Source: Tomocerus qinae | Lineage: Eukaryota; Arthropoda; Collembola; Entomobryomorpha; Tomoceridae | Direction: 5' to 3' | Length of the DNA: 64,000 nucleotides | NCBI GenBank assembly: GCA_020055645.1 | Contig: JAECZT010000013.1 | Span: 186,001-250,000 of the forward strand | Part shown: one piece after another, positions 35,241 through 48,999 of the stretch | Position numbering within the stretch: the first letter of the stretch is position 1 | Layout: every line of letters begins with the position of its first letter | Notes under the pieces: generated by a model | Told to the model about the DNA's origin: nothing | Seen by the model: the letters and a program-made list of their open reading frames with translations, nothing else | Databases searched by the model: none | Translations under genes and position numbers: made by a program

Positions 35241-35254
35241 CCTAAATCACCTTG
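35241..35254. repeat. Target-site duplication, LINE copy 2, 5'-side
   Basis: CCTAAATCACCTTG, matching 30608-30621. The satellite resumes with CTAACTCCTATGC. Confidence 0.95.
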
Positions 35255-35699
35255 CTAACTCCTATGCAAAATCCCTTTGCTAAGTCACATGTTAAATCCC
35301 CATACTAAGTCCCTTGTTAAATCTCCATGCCAAGTCCCATGTTAAATCTCCATGCTAAGTCCCATGTTAAGTCCCGCTGCTAAGTTCCATGTTCAATCCC
35401 CATGTTAAGTCCCATGTTGAATCCCCATGCTAAGTCCCATGTTAAATCCCCTTGCTAAGTCCCATGTTATATCCCAATGCTAAGTATCATGGTAAATCGC
35501 CATGTTTACTCCCATCCTAACTCCCGTGCTAAGTCCCATGTTAAATCCTAATGCTAAGTCACATTGTAAATCCCCATGCTAAGTCCCATGCTAAATCTCC
35601 ATGCTAAGTCGCATGTTAAATCCTCATGCTAAGTCCCATTTTAAATCCCCATGCTAAGTCCCATGTTAAATCCTTATGCTAAGTCCCATGTTAAATCCC

Positions 35700-38600
35700 C
35701 ATGCTAAGTCCCATGTTATATCTCAATGCTAAGTCCCATGTTAAATCCCATGCAAAATCAATATGCTAAGTCCCATGTTAAATCCAAATGCCAAGTCCAA
35801 TGTTAAGTCGCCATGTTAAGTTCCATGGAAAATCCCCAAGATTAGTCCCATGCCAAATCCCCATGCTAAGTCCCATGCTAAATCCCCATGCTAAATCCTA
35901 TGTTAAATCCCCATGCTAAGTCCCACGCTAAATCTCCATACTTAGTCCCATGTTAAATCCCCATGCTAAGTCCTATGTTAAATTAAAATGCTAAATCACC
36001 TTGCTAACTCCTATGCAAAATCCCTTTGTTAAGTCCCGTGTTAAATCTCTATGCCAAGTCCCATGCTAAATCTCCATGCTATATCCCATGCTAAATCCTG
36101 ATGCTTAGTCCCATGTTAAAGCCCCATGCTAAGTCCCATGTTAAATCCTTATGCTAAGTCCCATGTTAAATCCCCATGCTAAGTCCCATGTTATATCTCA
36201 ATGCTAAGTCCCATTTTAAATCTCTATGCTAAGTCCCATGTTAAATCCCCATGCTAAGTCCCATGTTATATCCATATGCTAAGTCCCATGCTAAATCGCC
36301 TCGCTAAGTCCAAGGCAAAAATACCAATGCTAAGTTTCATGCTAAATCCCCCTGCTAAGCCCCATGCTAAATCCCCATGCTAAGTCCCATGTTTAATACC
36401 CATGCTAAATCCCGTTGCGAAGTCCCATGCAAAATCCCCATGCTAAGTCCCATACTAAATCCCCATGCTAAATCCTATGTTAAATCCCCATGCTAAGTCC
36501 CACGCTAAATCCCCATACTTACTCCCATGTTAAATCCCCATGCTAAGTCCTATATTAAATCATAATGCTAAATCACCTTGCTAACTCCTATGCAAAATCC
36601 CTTTGTTAAGTCCCGTGTTAAATCTCTATGCCAAGTCCCATGCTAAGTCCCATGTTAAATCCCTATGCTAAGTCCCATGCCAAATCCCCATGCTAAGTCG
36701 CATGTTAAATCCCCATGCTAAGTCCCATTTTAAATCTCTATGCTAAGTCCCATGTTAAATCCCCATGCTAAGTCCCATGTTATATCCATATGCTAAGTCC
36801 CATGCTAAATCGCCTCGCTAAGTCCAAGGCAAAATCCCAATGCTAAGTTTCATGCTTAATCCCCCTGCTAAGCCCCATGCTAAATCCCCATGCTAAGTCC
36901 CATGTTTAATACCCATGCTAAATCCCGTTGCGAAGTCCCATGCAAAATCCCCATGCTAAGTCCCATACTAAATCCCCATGCTAAATCCTATGTTAAATCC
37001 CTATGCTAAGTCCCACGCTAAATCCCCATAATTAGTCCCATGTTAAATCCCCATGCTAAGTCCTATGTTAAATCATAATGCTAAATCACCTTGCTAACTC
37101 CTATGCAAAATCCCTTTGCTACGTCACATGTTAAATCCCCATACTAAGTCCCGTGTTAAATCTCCATGCCAAGTCCCATGCTAAATCTCCATACTTAGTC
37201 CCATGTTAAATCTCCATGCTAAGTCGCATGTTAAATCCTCATGCTAAGTCCCATTTTAAATCCCCATGCTAAGTCCCATGTTAAATCCTTATGCTAAGTC
37301 CCATGTTAAATCCCCATGCTAAGTCCCATGTTATATCTCAATGCTAAGTCCCATGTTAAATCCCATGCAAAATCAACATGCTAAGTCCCATGCTAAATCT
37401 CCATACTTAGTTCCATGTTAAATCCCCATGCTAAGTCCCATGTTATATCTCAATGCTAAGTCCCATGTTAAATCCCATGCAAAATCAATATGCTAAGTCC
37501 CATGTTAAATCCCAATGCCAAGTCCAATGTTAAGTCGCCATGTTAAGTTCCATGGAAAATCCCCAAGATTAGTCCCATGCCAAATCCCCATGCTAAGTCC
37601 CATGCTAAATCCCCATGCTAAATCCTATGTTAAATCCCCATGCTAAGTCCCACGCTAAATCTCCATACTTAGTCCCATGTTAAATCCCCATGCTAAGTCC
37701 TATGTTAAATTAAAATGCTAAATCACCTTGCTAACTCCTATGCAAAATCCCTTTGTTAAGTCCCGTGTTAAATCTCTATGCCAAGTCCCATGCTAAATCT
37801 CCATGCTATATCCCCTGCTAAATCCCGATGCTAAGTCCCATGTTAAATCCCCATGCTAATTATCATGGTAAATCGCCATGCTAACTCCCATCCTAACTCC
37901 CGCGCTAAGTCCCATGTTAAATCCCCATGCTAAGTCACATGTTAAATCCCCATGCTAAGTCCCATGCTAAATCATTATGCTAAGTCCCATGTTAAGTCCC
38001 GCTGCTAAGTTCCATGTTCAATCCCCATGTTAAGTCCCATGTTGAATCCCCATGCTAAGTCCCATGTTAAATCCCCATGCTAAGTCCCATGTTAAATCCC
38101 CATGCTAAGTCCCATGTTATATCCCAATGCTAAGTATCATGGTAAATCGCCATGTTTACTCCCATCCTAACTCCCGTGCTAAGTCCCATGTTAAATCCTA
38201 ATGCTAAGTCACATTGTAAATCCCCATGCTAAGTCCCATGCTAAATCTCCATGCTAAGTCGCATGTTAAATCCTCATGCTAAGTCCCATTTTAAATCCCC
38301 ATGCTAAGTCCCATGTTAAATCCTTATGCTAAGTCCCATGTTAAATCCCTATGCTAAGTCCCATGTTATATCTCAATGCTAAGTCCCATGTTAAGTCCCA
38401 TGCAAAATCAATATGCTAAGTCCCATGTTAAATCCCAATGCCAAGTCCAATGTTAAGTCGCCATGTTAAGTTCCATGGAAAATCCCCAAGATTAGTCCCA
38501 TGCCAAATCCCCATGCTAAGTCCCATGCTAAATCCCCATGCTAAATCCTATGTTAAATCCCCATGCTAAGTCCCACGCTAAATCTCCATACTTAGTCCCA

Positions 38601-41600
38601 TGTTAAATCCCCATGCTAAGTCCTATGTTAAATTAAAATGCTAAATCACCTTGCTAACTCCTATGCAAAATCCCTTTGTTAAGTCCCGTGTTAAATCTCT
38701 ATGCCAAGTCCCATGCTAAATCTCCATGCTATATCGCATGCTAAATCCTGATGCTTAGTCCCATGTTAAAGCCCCATGCTAAGTCCCATGTTAAATCCCT
38801 ATGCTAAGTCCCATGCCAAATCTCCATGCTAAGTCGCATGTTAAATCCCCATGCTAAGTCCCATTTTAAATCTCTATGCTAAGTCCCATGTTAAATCCCC
38901 ATGCTAAGTCCCATGTTATATCCATATGCTAAGTCCCATGCTAAATCGCCTCGCTAAGTCCAAGGCAAAATCCCAATGCTAAGTTTCATGCTAAATCCCC
39001 CTGCTAAGCCCCATGCTAAATCCCCATGCTAAGTCCCATGTTTAATACCCATGCTAAATCCCTTTGCTATGTCACATGCTAAATCCCCATGCTAAGTCCT
39101 ATTTTAAATACCCACGCTAAATCCCCATACTTAGTCATATGTTAAATTCCTATGCTAAGTCCTATGTTAAATCATAATCCTAAATCACCTTGCTATCTCC
39201 TATGCAAAATCCCTTTGCTAAGTCACATGTTAAATCTCCATACTAAGTCCCTTGTTAAATCTCCATGCCAAGTCCCATGTTAAATCCCATGCAAAATCAA
39301 CATGCTAAGTCCCATGTTAAATCCCAATGCCAAGTCCAATGTTAAGTCGCCATGTTAAGTTCCATGGAAAATCCCCAAGATTAGTCCCATGCCAAATCCC
39401 CATGCTAAGCCCCATGCTAAATCCCCATGCTAAATCCTATGTTAAATCCCCATGCTAAGTCCCACGCTAAATCCCCATACTTAGTCCCATGTTAAATCCC
39501 CATGCTAAGTACTATGTTAAATTAAAATGCTAAATCACCTTGCTAACTCCTATGCAAAATCCCTTTGTTAAGTCCCGTGTTAAATCTCCATGCCAAGTCC
39601 CATGCTAAATCTCCATGCTATATCCCATGCTAAATCCTGATGCTTAGTCCCATGTTAAAGCCCCATGCTAAGTCCCATGTTAAATCCCTATTCTAAGTCC
39701 TGTGCTAAATCCCCATGCTAAGTCGCATGTTAAATCACTGTGCTAAGTCCCATTTTAAATCTCTATGCTAAGTCCCATGTTAAATCCCCATGCTAAGTCC
39801 CATGTTATATCTCAATGCTAAGTCCCATGTTAAATCCCATGCAAAATCAACATGCTAAGTCCCATGCTAAATCCCCATGCTAAATCCTATGTTAAATCCC
39901 CATGCTAAGTCCCACGTTAAATCCCCATGCTAAGTCCCACGCTAAATCCCCATACTTAGTCCCATGTTAAATCCCCATGCTAAGTACTATGTTAAATTAA
40001 AATGCTAAATCACCTTGCTAACTCCTATGCAAAATCCCTTTGTTAAGTCCCGTGTTAAATCTCCAAGCCAAGTCCCATGCTAAATCTCCATGCTATATCC
40101 CATGCTAAATCCTGATGCTTAGTCCCATGTTAAAGCCCCATGCTAAGTCCCATGTTAAATCCCTATTCTAAGTCCCATGCTAAATCGCCTCGCTAAGTCC
40201 AAGGCAAAATCCCAATGCTAAGTTTCATGCTAAATCCCCCTGCTAAGCCCCATGCTAAATCCCCATGCTAAGTCCCATGTTTAATACCCATGCTAAATCC
40301 CGTTGCGAAGTCCCATGCAAAATCCCCATGCTAAGTCCCATGCTAAATCCCCATGTTAAATCCTATGTTAAATCCCCATGCTAAGTCCCACGCTCAATCC
40401 CCATACTTAGTCCCATGTTAAATCCCCATGCTAAGTCCTATGTTAAATCATATTGCTAAATCACCTTGCTAACTCCTATGCAAAATCCCTTTGCTATGTC
40501 ACATGCTAAATCCCCATTCTAAGTCCTATTTTAAATACCCATGCTAAATCCCGTTGCGAAGTCCCATGTAAAATCCCCATTCTAAGTCACATGTTAAATC
40601 CCCGTGCTAAGTCCCATGTTAAATCACCATGCTAAGTCCCATGTTAAATCTCCATGCTAAGTCCCATGCTAAATCCCTATGCTAAGTCCCATGCAAAATC
40701 CCCACGCTAAGTCCCATTTTTAATCTCTATGCTAAGTCCCATGTTAAATCCCCATGCTAAGTCCCATGTTATATCCATATGCTAGGTCTCATGCTAAATC
40801 GCCCTGCTAAGCTCCATGCTAAATCCCTATGATAAGTCCCATGTTTAATACCCATGCTAAATCCCGTTGCGAAGTCAGATGCAAAATCCCCATGCTAAAT
40901 CTCCATGCTATATCCCATGCTAAATCCTGATGCTTAGTCCCATGTTAAAGCCCCATGCTAAGTCCCATGTTAAATCCCTATTCTAAGTCCCATGCTAAAT
41001 CCCCATGCTAAGTGGCATGTTAAATCCCTGTGCTAAGTCCCATTTTAAATCTCTATGCTAAGTCCCATGTTAAATCCCCATGCTAAGTCACATGTTATAT
41101 CCATATGCTAAGTCCCATGCTAAATCGCCTCGCTAAGTCCAAGGCAAAATCCCAATGCTAAGTTTCATGCTAAATCCCCCTGATAAGCCCCATGCTAAAT
41201 CCCCATGCTAAGTCCCATGTTTAATACCCATGCTAAATCCCGTTGCGAAGTCCCATGCAAAATCCCCATGCTAAGTCCCATGCTAAATCCCCATGTTAAA
41301 TCCTATGTTAAATCCCCATGCTAAGTCCCACGCTCAATCCCCATACTTAGTCCCATGTTAAATCCCCATGCTAAGTCCTATGTTAAATCATATTGCTAAA
41401 TCACCTTGCTAACTCCTATGCAAAATCCCTTTGCTATGTCACATGCTAAATCCCCATTCTAAGTCCTATTTTAAATACCCATGCTAAATCCCGTTGCGAA
41501 GTCCCATGTAAAATCCCCATTCTAAGTCACATGTTAAATCCCCGTGCTAAGTCCCATGTTAAATCACCATGCTAAGTCCCATGTTAAATCACCATGCTAA

Positions 41601-42555
41601 GTCCCATGTTAAATCTCCATGCTAAGTCCCATGCTAAATCCCTATGCTAAGTCCAATGCAAAATCCCCACGCTAAGTCCCATTTTTAATCTCTATGCTAA
41701 GTCCCATGTTAAATCTCCATGCTAAGTCCCATGTTATAGCCATATGCTAAGTCTCATGCTAAATCGCCCTGCTAAGCTCCATGCTAAATCCCCATGATAA
41801 GTCCCATGTTTAATACCCATGCTAAATCCCGTTGCGAAGTCAGATGCAAAATCCCCATGCTAAGTCCCATGCTAAGTCCCCATGCTAAATCCTATGTTAA
41901 ATCCCCATGCTAAGTCCCATTTTATATACCAATGCTAAGTCCCACGTTAAATCCCATGCAAAATCCACATGCTAAGTCTTATGTTAAATCCCCATGCTAA
42001 GTCCAATGTTAAGTCGCCATGTTAAGTTACATGGAAAATCCCGAAGTTAAGTCCCATGCCAAATCCCCATGCTAAGTCCCATGCTAAATCCACATGCTAA
42101 ATCCTATGTTAAATCCCCATGCTAAGTCCCACGCTAAATCCCCATACTTAGTCCTATGTTAAATCCCCATGCTAAGTCCTATGTTAAATCATTATCCTAA
42201 ATCACCTTGCTTACTCCTATGCAAAATCCCTTTGCTAAGTCACATGTTAAATCCCCATACTAAGTCCCTTGTTAAATTTCCATGCCAAGCCCCATGCTAA
42301 ATCTCCATGCTATATCCCATGCTAAATCCTGATGCTTAGTCCCAGGTTAAATCCCTATGCTAAGTCCCATGATAAATCTCCATGCTAAGTCCCATGTTAA
42401 ATCCCAATGCTTATCAGATGTTATATCAATTTGCTAAGTCCCATGGTAAATCGCCTCGCTAAGTCCCAGGCAAAATCCTAATGCTAAGTCTCATGCTAAA
42501 TCCCCCTGCTAAGCCCCATGCTAAATCCCCATGCTAAGTACTATGTTAAATCCCC
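35700..42555 (+). repeat. 6.9-kb higher-order satellite unit, C1
   Basis: Aligns with 42556-48999. The rare variant AAATCCAAATGCC occurs at about 35782 and 42637 (offset 6855), and TATATCCCCTGCTAAATCCC at about 37808 and 44661 (offset 6853). The offset then falls to 6778 near 39063 and 6442 near 41931 as this unit holds extra dimers and an internal repeat at about 40.6-41.6 kb. Borders are approximate. Confidence 0.75.
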
Positions 42556-45500
42556 ATGCTAAGTCCCATGTTATATCTCAATGCTAAGTCCCATGTTAAA
42601 TCCCATGCAAAATCAATATGCTAAGTCCCATGTTAAATCCAAATGCCAAGTCCAATGTTAAGTCGCCATGTTAAGTTCCATGGAAAATCCCCAAGATTAG
42701 TCCCATGCCAAATCCCCATGCTAAGTCCCATGCTAAATCCCCATGCTAAATCCTATGTTAAATCCCCATGCTAAGTCCCACGCTAAATCTCCATACTTAG
42801 TCCCATGTTAAATCCCCATGCTAAGTCCTATGTTAAATTAAAATGCTAAATCACCTTGCTAACTCCTATGCAAAATCCCTTTGTTAAGTCCCGTGTTAAA
42901 TCTCTATGCCAAGTCCCATGCTAAATCTCCATGCTATATCCCATGCTAAATCCTGATGCTTAGTCCCATGTTAAAGCCCCATGCTAAGTCCCATGTTAAA
43001 TCCTTATGCTAAGTCCCATGTTAAATCCCCATGCTAAGTCCCATGTTATATCTCAATGCTAAGTCCCATTTTAAATCTCTATGCTAAGTCCCATGTTAAA
43101 TCCCCATGCTAAGTCCCATGTTATATCCATATGCTAAGTCCCATGCTAAATCGCCTCGCTAAGTCCAAGGCAAAATCCCAATGCTAAGTTTCATGCTAAA
43201 TCCCCCTGCTAAGCCCCATGCTAAATCCCCATGCTAAGTCCCATGTTTAATACCCATGCTAAATCCCGTTGCGAAGTCCCATGCAAAATCCCCATGCTAA
43301 GTCCCATACTAAATCCCCATGCTAAATCCTATGTTAAATCCCCATGCTAAGTCCCACGCTAAATCCCCATACTTACTCCCATGTTAAATCCCCATGCTAA
43401 GTCCTATATTAAATCATAATGCTAAATCACCTTGCTAACTCCTATGCAAAATCCCTTTGTTAAGTCCCGTGTTAAATCTCTATGCCAAGTCCCATGCTAA
43501 GTCCCATGTTAAATCCCTATGCTAAGTCCCATGCCAAATCCCCATGCTAAGTCGCATGTTAAATCCCCATGCTAAGTCCCATTTTAAATCTCTATGCTAA
43601 GTCCCATGTTAAATCCCCATGCTAAGTCCCATGTTATATCCATATGCTAAGTCCCATGCTAAATCGCCTCGCTAAGTCCAAGGCAAAATCCCAATGCTAA
43701 GTTTCATGCTTAATCCCCTGCTAAGCCCCATGCTAAATCCCCATGCTAAGTCCCATGTTTAATACCCATGCTAAATCCCGTTGCGAAGTCCCATGCAAAA
43801 TCCCCATGCTAAGTCCCATACTAAATCCCCATGCTAAATCCTATGTTAAATCCCTATGCTAAGTCCCACGCTAAATCCCCATAATTAGTCCCATGTTAAA
43901 TCCCCATGCTAAGTCCTATGTTAAATCATAATGCTAAATCACCTTGCTAACTCCTATGCAAAATCCCTTTGCTACGTCACATGTTAAATCCCCATACTAA
44001 GTCCCGTGTTAAATCTCCATGCCAAGTCCCATGCTAAATCTCCATACTTAGTCCCATGTTAAATCTCCATGCTAAGTCGCATGTTAAATCCTCATGCTAA
44101 GTCCCATTTTAAATCCCCATGCTAAGTCCCATGTTAAATCCTTATGCTAAGTCCCATGTTAAATCCCCATGCTAAGTCCCATGTTATATCTCAATGCTAA
44201 GTCCCATGTTAAATCCCATGCAAAATCAACATGCTAAGTCCCATGCTAAATCTCCATACTTAGTTCCATGTTAAATCCCCATGCTAAGTCCCATGTTATA
44301 TCTCAATGCTAAGTCCCATGTTAAATCCCATGCAAAATCAATATGCTAAGTCCCATGTTAAATCCCAATGCCAAGTCCAATGTTAAGTCGCCATGTTAAG
44401 TTCCATGGAAAATCCCCAAGATTAGTCCCATGCCAAATCCCCATGCTAAGTCCCATGCTAAATCCCCATGCTAAATCCTATGTTAAATCCCCATGCTAAG
44501 TCCCACGCTAAATCTCCATACTTAGTCCCATGTTAAATCCCCATGCTAAGTCCTATGTTAAATTAAAATGCTAAATCACCTTGCTAACTCCTATGCAAAA
44601 TCCCTTTGTTAAGTCCCGTGTTAAATCTCTATGCCAAGTCCCATGCTAAATCTCCATGCTATATCCCCTGCTAAATCCCGATGCTAAGTCCCATGTTAAA
44701 TCCCCATGCTAATTATCATGGTAAATCGCCATGCTAACTCCCATCCTAACTCCCGCGCTAAGTCCCATGTTAAATCCCCATGCTAAGTCACATGTTAAAT
44801 CCCCATGCTAAGTCCCATGCTAAATCATTATGCTAAGTCCCATGTTAAGTCCCGCTGCTAAGTTCCATGTTCAATCCCCATGTTAAGTCCCATGTTGAAT
44901 CCCCATGCTAAGTCCCATGTTAAATCCCCATGCTAAGTCCCATGTTATATCCCAATGCTAAGTATCATGGTAAATCGCCATGTTTACTCCCATCCTAACT
45001 CCCGTGCTAAGTCCCATGTTAAATCCTAATTCTAAGTCACATTGTAAATCCCCATGCTAAGTCCCATGCTAAATCTCCATGCTAAGTCGCATGTTAAATC
45101 CTCATGCTAAGTCCCATTTTAAATCCCCATGCTAAGTCCCATGTTAAATCCTTATGCTAAGTCCCATGTTAAATCCCTATGCTAAGTCCCATGTTATATC
45201 TCAATGCTAAGTCCCATGTTAAGTCCCATGCAAAATCAATATGCTAAGTCCCATGTTAAATCCCAATGCCAAGTCCAATGTTAAGTCGCCATGTTAAGTT
45301 CCATGGAAAATCCCCAAGATTAGTCCCATGCCAAATCCCCATGCTAAGTCCCATGCTAAATCCCCATGCTAAATCCTATGTTAAATCCCCATGCTAAGTC
45401 CCACGCTAAATCTCCATACTTAGTCCCATGTTAAATCCCCATGCTAAGTCCTATGTTAAATTAAAATGCTAAATCACCTTGCTAACTCCTATGCAAAATC

Positions 45501-48500
45501 CCTTTGTTAAGTCCCGTGTTAAATCTCTATGCCAAGTCCCATGCTAAATCTCCATGCTATATCGCATGCTAAATCCTGATGCTTAGTCCCATGTTAAAGC
45601 CCCATGCTAAGTCCCATGTTAAATCCCCATGCTAAGTCCCATTTTAAATCTCTATGCTAAGTCCCATGTTAAATCCCCATGCTAAGTCCCATGTTATATC
45701 CATATGCTAAGTCCCATGCTAAATCGCCTCGCTAAGTCCAAGGCAAAATCCCAATGCTAAGTTTCATGCTAAATCCCCCTGCTAAGCCCCATGCTAAATC
45801 CCCATGCTAAGTCCCATGTTTAATACCCATGCTAAATCCCTTTGCTATGTCACATGCTAAATCCCCATGCTAAGTCCTATTTTAAATACCCACGCTAAAT
45901 CCCCATACTTAGTCATATGTTAAATTCCTATGCTAAGTCCTATGTTAAATCATAATCCTAAATCACCTTGCTATCTCCTATGCAAAATCCCTTTGCTAAG
46001 TCACATGTTAAATCTCCATACTAAGTCCCTTGTTAAATCTCCATGCCAAGTCCCATGTTAAATCCCATGCAAAATCAACATGCTAAGTCCCATGTTAAAT
46101 CCCAATGCCAAGTCCAATGTTAAGTCGCCATGTTAAGTTCCATGGAAAATCCCCAAGATTAGTCCCATGCCAAATCCCCATGCTAAGCCCCATGCTAAAT
46201 CCCCATGCTAAATCCTATGTTAAATCCCCATGCTAAGTCCCACGCTAAATCCCCATACTTAGTCCCATGTTAAATCCCCATGCTAAGTACTATGTTAAAT
46301 TAAAATGCTAAATCACCTTGCTAACTCCTATGCAAAATCCCTTTGTTAAGTCCCGTGTTAAATCTCCATGCCAAGTCCCATGCTAAATCTCCATGCTATA
46401 TCCCATGCTAAATCCTGATGCTTAGTCCCATGTTAAAGCCCCATGCTAAGTCCCATGTTAAATCCCTATTCTAAGTCCTGTGCTAAATCCCCATGCTAAG
46501 TCGCATGTTAAATCACTGTGCTAAGTCCCATTTTAAATCTCTATGCTAAGTCCCATGTTAAATCCCCATGCTAAGTCCCATGTTATATCTCAATGCTAAG
46601 TCCCATGTTAAATCCCATGCAAAATCAACATGCTAAGTCCCATGCTAAATCCCCATGCTAAATCCTATGTTAAATCCCCATGCTAAGTCCCACGTTAAAT
46701 CCCCATGCTAAGTCCCACGCTAAATCCCCATACTTAGTCCCATGTTAAATCCCCATGCTAAGTACTATGTTAAATTAAAATGCTAAATCACCTTGCTAAC
46801 TCCTATGCAAAATCCCTTTGTTAAGTCCCGTGTTAAATCTCCAAGCCAAGTCCCATGCTAAATCTCCATGCTATATCCCATGCTAAATCCTGATGCTTAG
46901 TCCCATGTTAAAGCCCCATGCTAAGTCCCATGTTAAATCCCTATTCTAAGTCCCATGCTAAATCGCCTCGCTAAGTCCAAGGCAAAATCCCAATGCTAAG
47001 TTTCATGCTAAATCCCCCTGCTAAGCCCCATGCTAAATCCCCATGCTAAGTCCCATGTTTAATACCCATGCTAAATCCCGTTGCGAAGTCCCATGCAAAA
47101 TCCCCATGCTAAGTCCCATGCTAAATCCCCATGTTAAATCCTATGTTAAATCCCCATGCTAAGTCCCACGCTCAATCCCCATACTTAGTCCCATGTTAAA
47201 TCCCCATGCTAAGTCCTATGTTAAATCATATTGCTAAATCACCTTGCTAACTCCTATGCAAAATCCCTTTGCTATGTCACATGCTAAATCCCCATTCTAA
47301 GTCCTATTTTAAATACCCATGCTAAATCCCGTTGCGAAGTCCCATGTAAAATCCCCATTCTAAGTCACATGTTAAATCCCCGTGCTAAGTCCCATGTTAA
47401 ATCACCATGCTAAGTCCCATGTTAAATCCCTATTCTAAGTCCCATGCTAAATCCCCATGCTAAGTGGCATGTTAAATCCCTGTGCTAAGTCCCATTTTAA
47501 ATCTCTATGCTAAGTCCCATGTTAAATCCCCATGCTAAGTCACATGTTATATCCATATGCTAAGTCCCATGCTAAATCGCCTCGCTAAGTCCAAGGCAAA
47601 ATCCCAATGCTAAGTTTCATGCTAAATCCCCCTGATAAGCCCCATGCTAAATCCCCATGCTAAGTCCCATGTTTAATACCCATGCTAAATCCCGTTGCGA
47701 AGTCCCATGCAAAATCCCCATGCTAAGTCCCATGCTAAATCCCCATGTTAAATCCTATGTTAAATCCCCATGCTAAGTCCCACGCTCAATCCCCATACTT
47801 AGTCCCATGTTAAATCCCCATGCTAAGTCCTATGTTAAATCATATTGCTAAATCACCTTGCTAACTCCTATGCAAAATCCCTTTGCTATGTCACATGCTA
47901 AATCCCCATTCTAAGTCCTATTTTAAATACCCATGCTAAATCCCGTTGCGAAGTCCCATGTAAAATCCCCATTCTAAGTCACATGTTAAATCCCCGTGCT
48001 AAGTCCCATGTTAAATCACCATGCTAAGTCCCATGTTAAATCACCATGCTAAGTCCCATGTTAAATCTCCATGCTAAGTCCCATGCTAAATCCCTATGCT
48101 AAGTCCAATGCAAAATCCCCACGCTAAGTCCCATTTTTAATCTCTATGCTAAGTCCCATGTTAAATCTCCATGCTAAGTCCCATGTTATAGCCATATGCT
48201 AAGTCTCATGCTAAATCGCCCTGCTAAGCTCCATGCTAAATCCCCATGATAAGTCCCATGTTTAATACCCATGCTAAATCCCGTTGCGAAGTCAGATGCA
48301 AAATCCCCATGCTAAGTCCCATGCTAAGTCCCCATGCTAAATCCTATGTTAAATCCCCATGCTAAGTCCTATTTTATATACCAATGCTAAGTCCCACGTT
48401 AAATCCCATGCAAAATCCACATGCTAAGTCTTATGTTAAATCCCCATGCTAAGTCCAATGTTAAGTCGCCATGTTAAGTTACATGGAAAATCCCGAAGTT

Positions 48501-48999
48501 AAGTCCCATGCCAAATCCCCATGCTAAGTCCCATGCTAAATCCACATGCTAAATCCTATGTTAAATCCCCATGCTAAGTCCCACGCTAAATCCCCATACT
48601 TAGTCCTATGTTAAATCCCCATGCTAAGTCCTATGTTAAATCATTATCCTAAATCACCTTGCTTACTCCTATGCAAAATCCCTTTGCTAAGTCACATGTT
48701 AAATCCCCATACTAAGTCCCTTGTTAAATTTCCATGCCAAGCCCCATGCTAAATCTCCATGCTATATCCCATGCTAAATCCTGATGCTTAGTCCCAGGTT
48801 AAATCCCTATGCTAAGTCCCATGATAAATCTCCATGCTAAGTCCCATGTTAAATCCCAATGCTTATCAGATGTTATATCAATTTGCTAAGTCCCATGGTA
48901 AATCGCCTCGCTAAGTCCCAGGCAAAATCCTAATGCTAAGTCTCATGCTAAATCCCCCTGCTAAGCCCCATGCTAAATCCCCATGCTAAGTACTATGTT
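42556..48999 (+). repeat. 6.4-kb higher-order satellite unit, C2
   Basis: Second copy of the preceding unit, with several losses of dimers. Its last part (from about 48599) is also the start of the 4.2-kb series, so the two repeat schemes overlap here. Confidence 0.73.

Larger units (their letters stand above)
19981..38325 (+). repeat. 18.3-kb higher-order unit, copy 2 (contains LINE copy 2)
   Basis: Tandem partner of 1873-19980. The LINE stands in the same satellite dimer in both. Right of the LINE this copy lacks 199 bases present in copy 1 at about 16900-17100 (copy 2 junction near 35370). The segment around 36600-37800 follows a different satellite order from copy 1 before alignment resumes near 37811, which matches 19495. 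End points are approximate. Confidence 0.78.
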
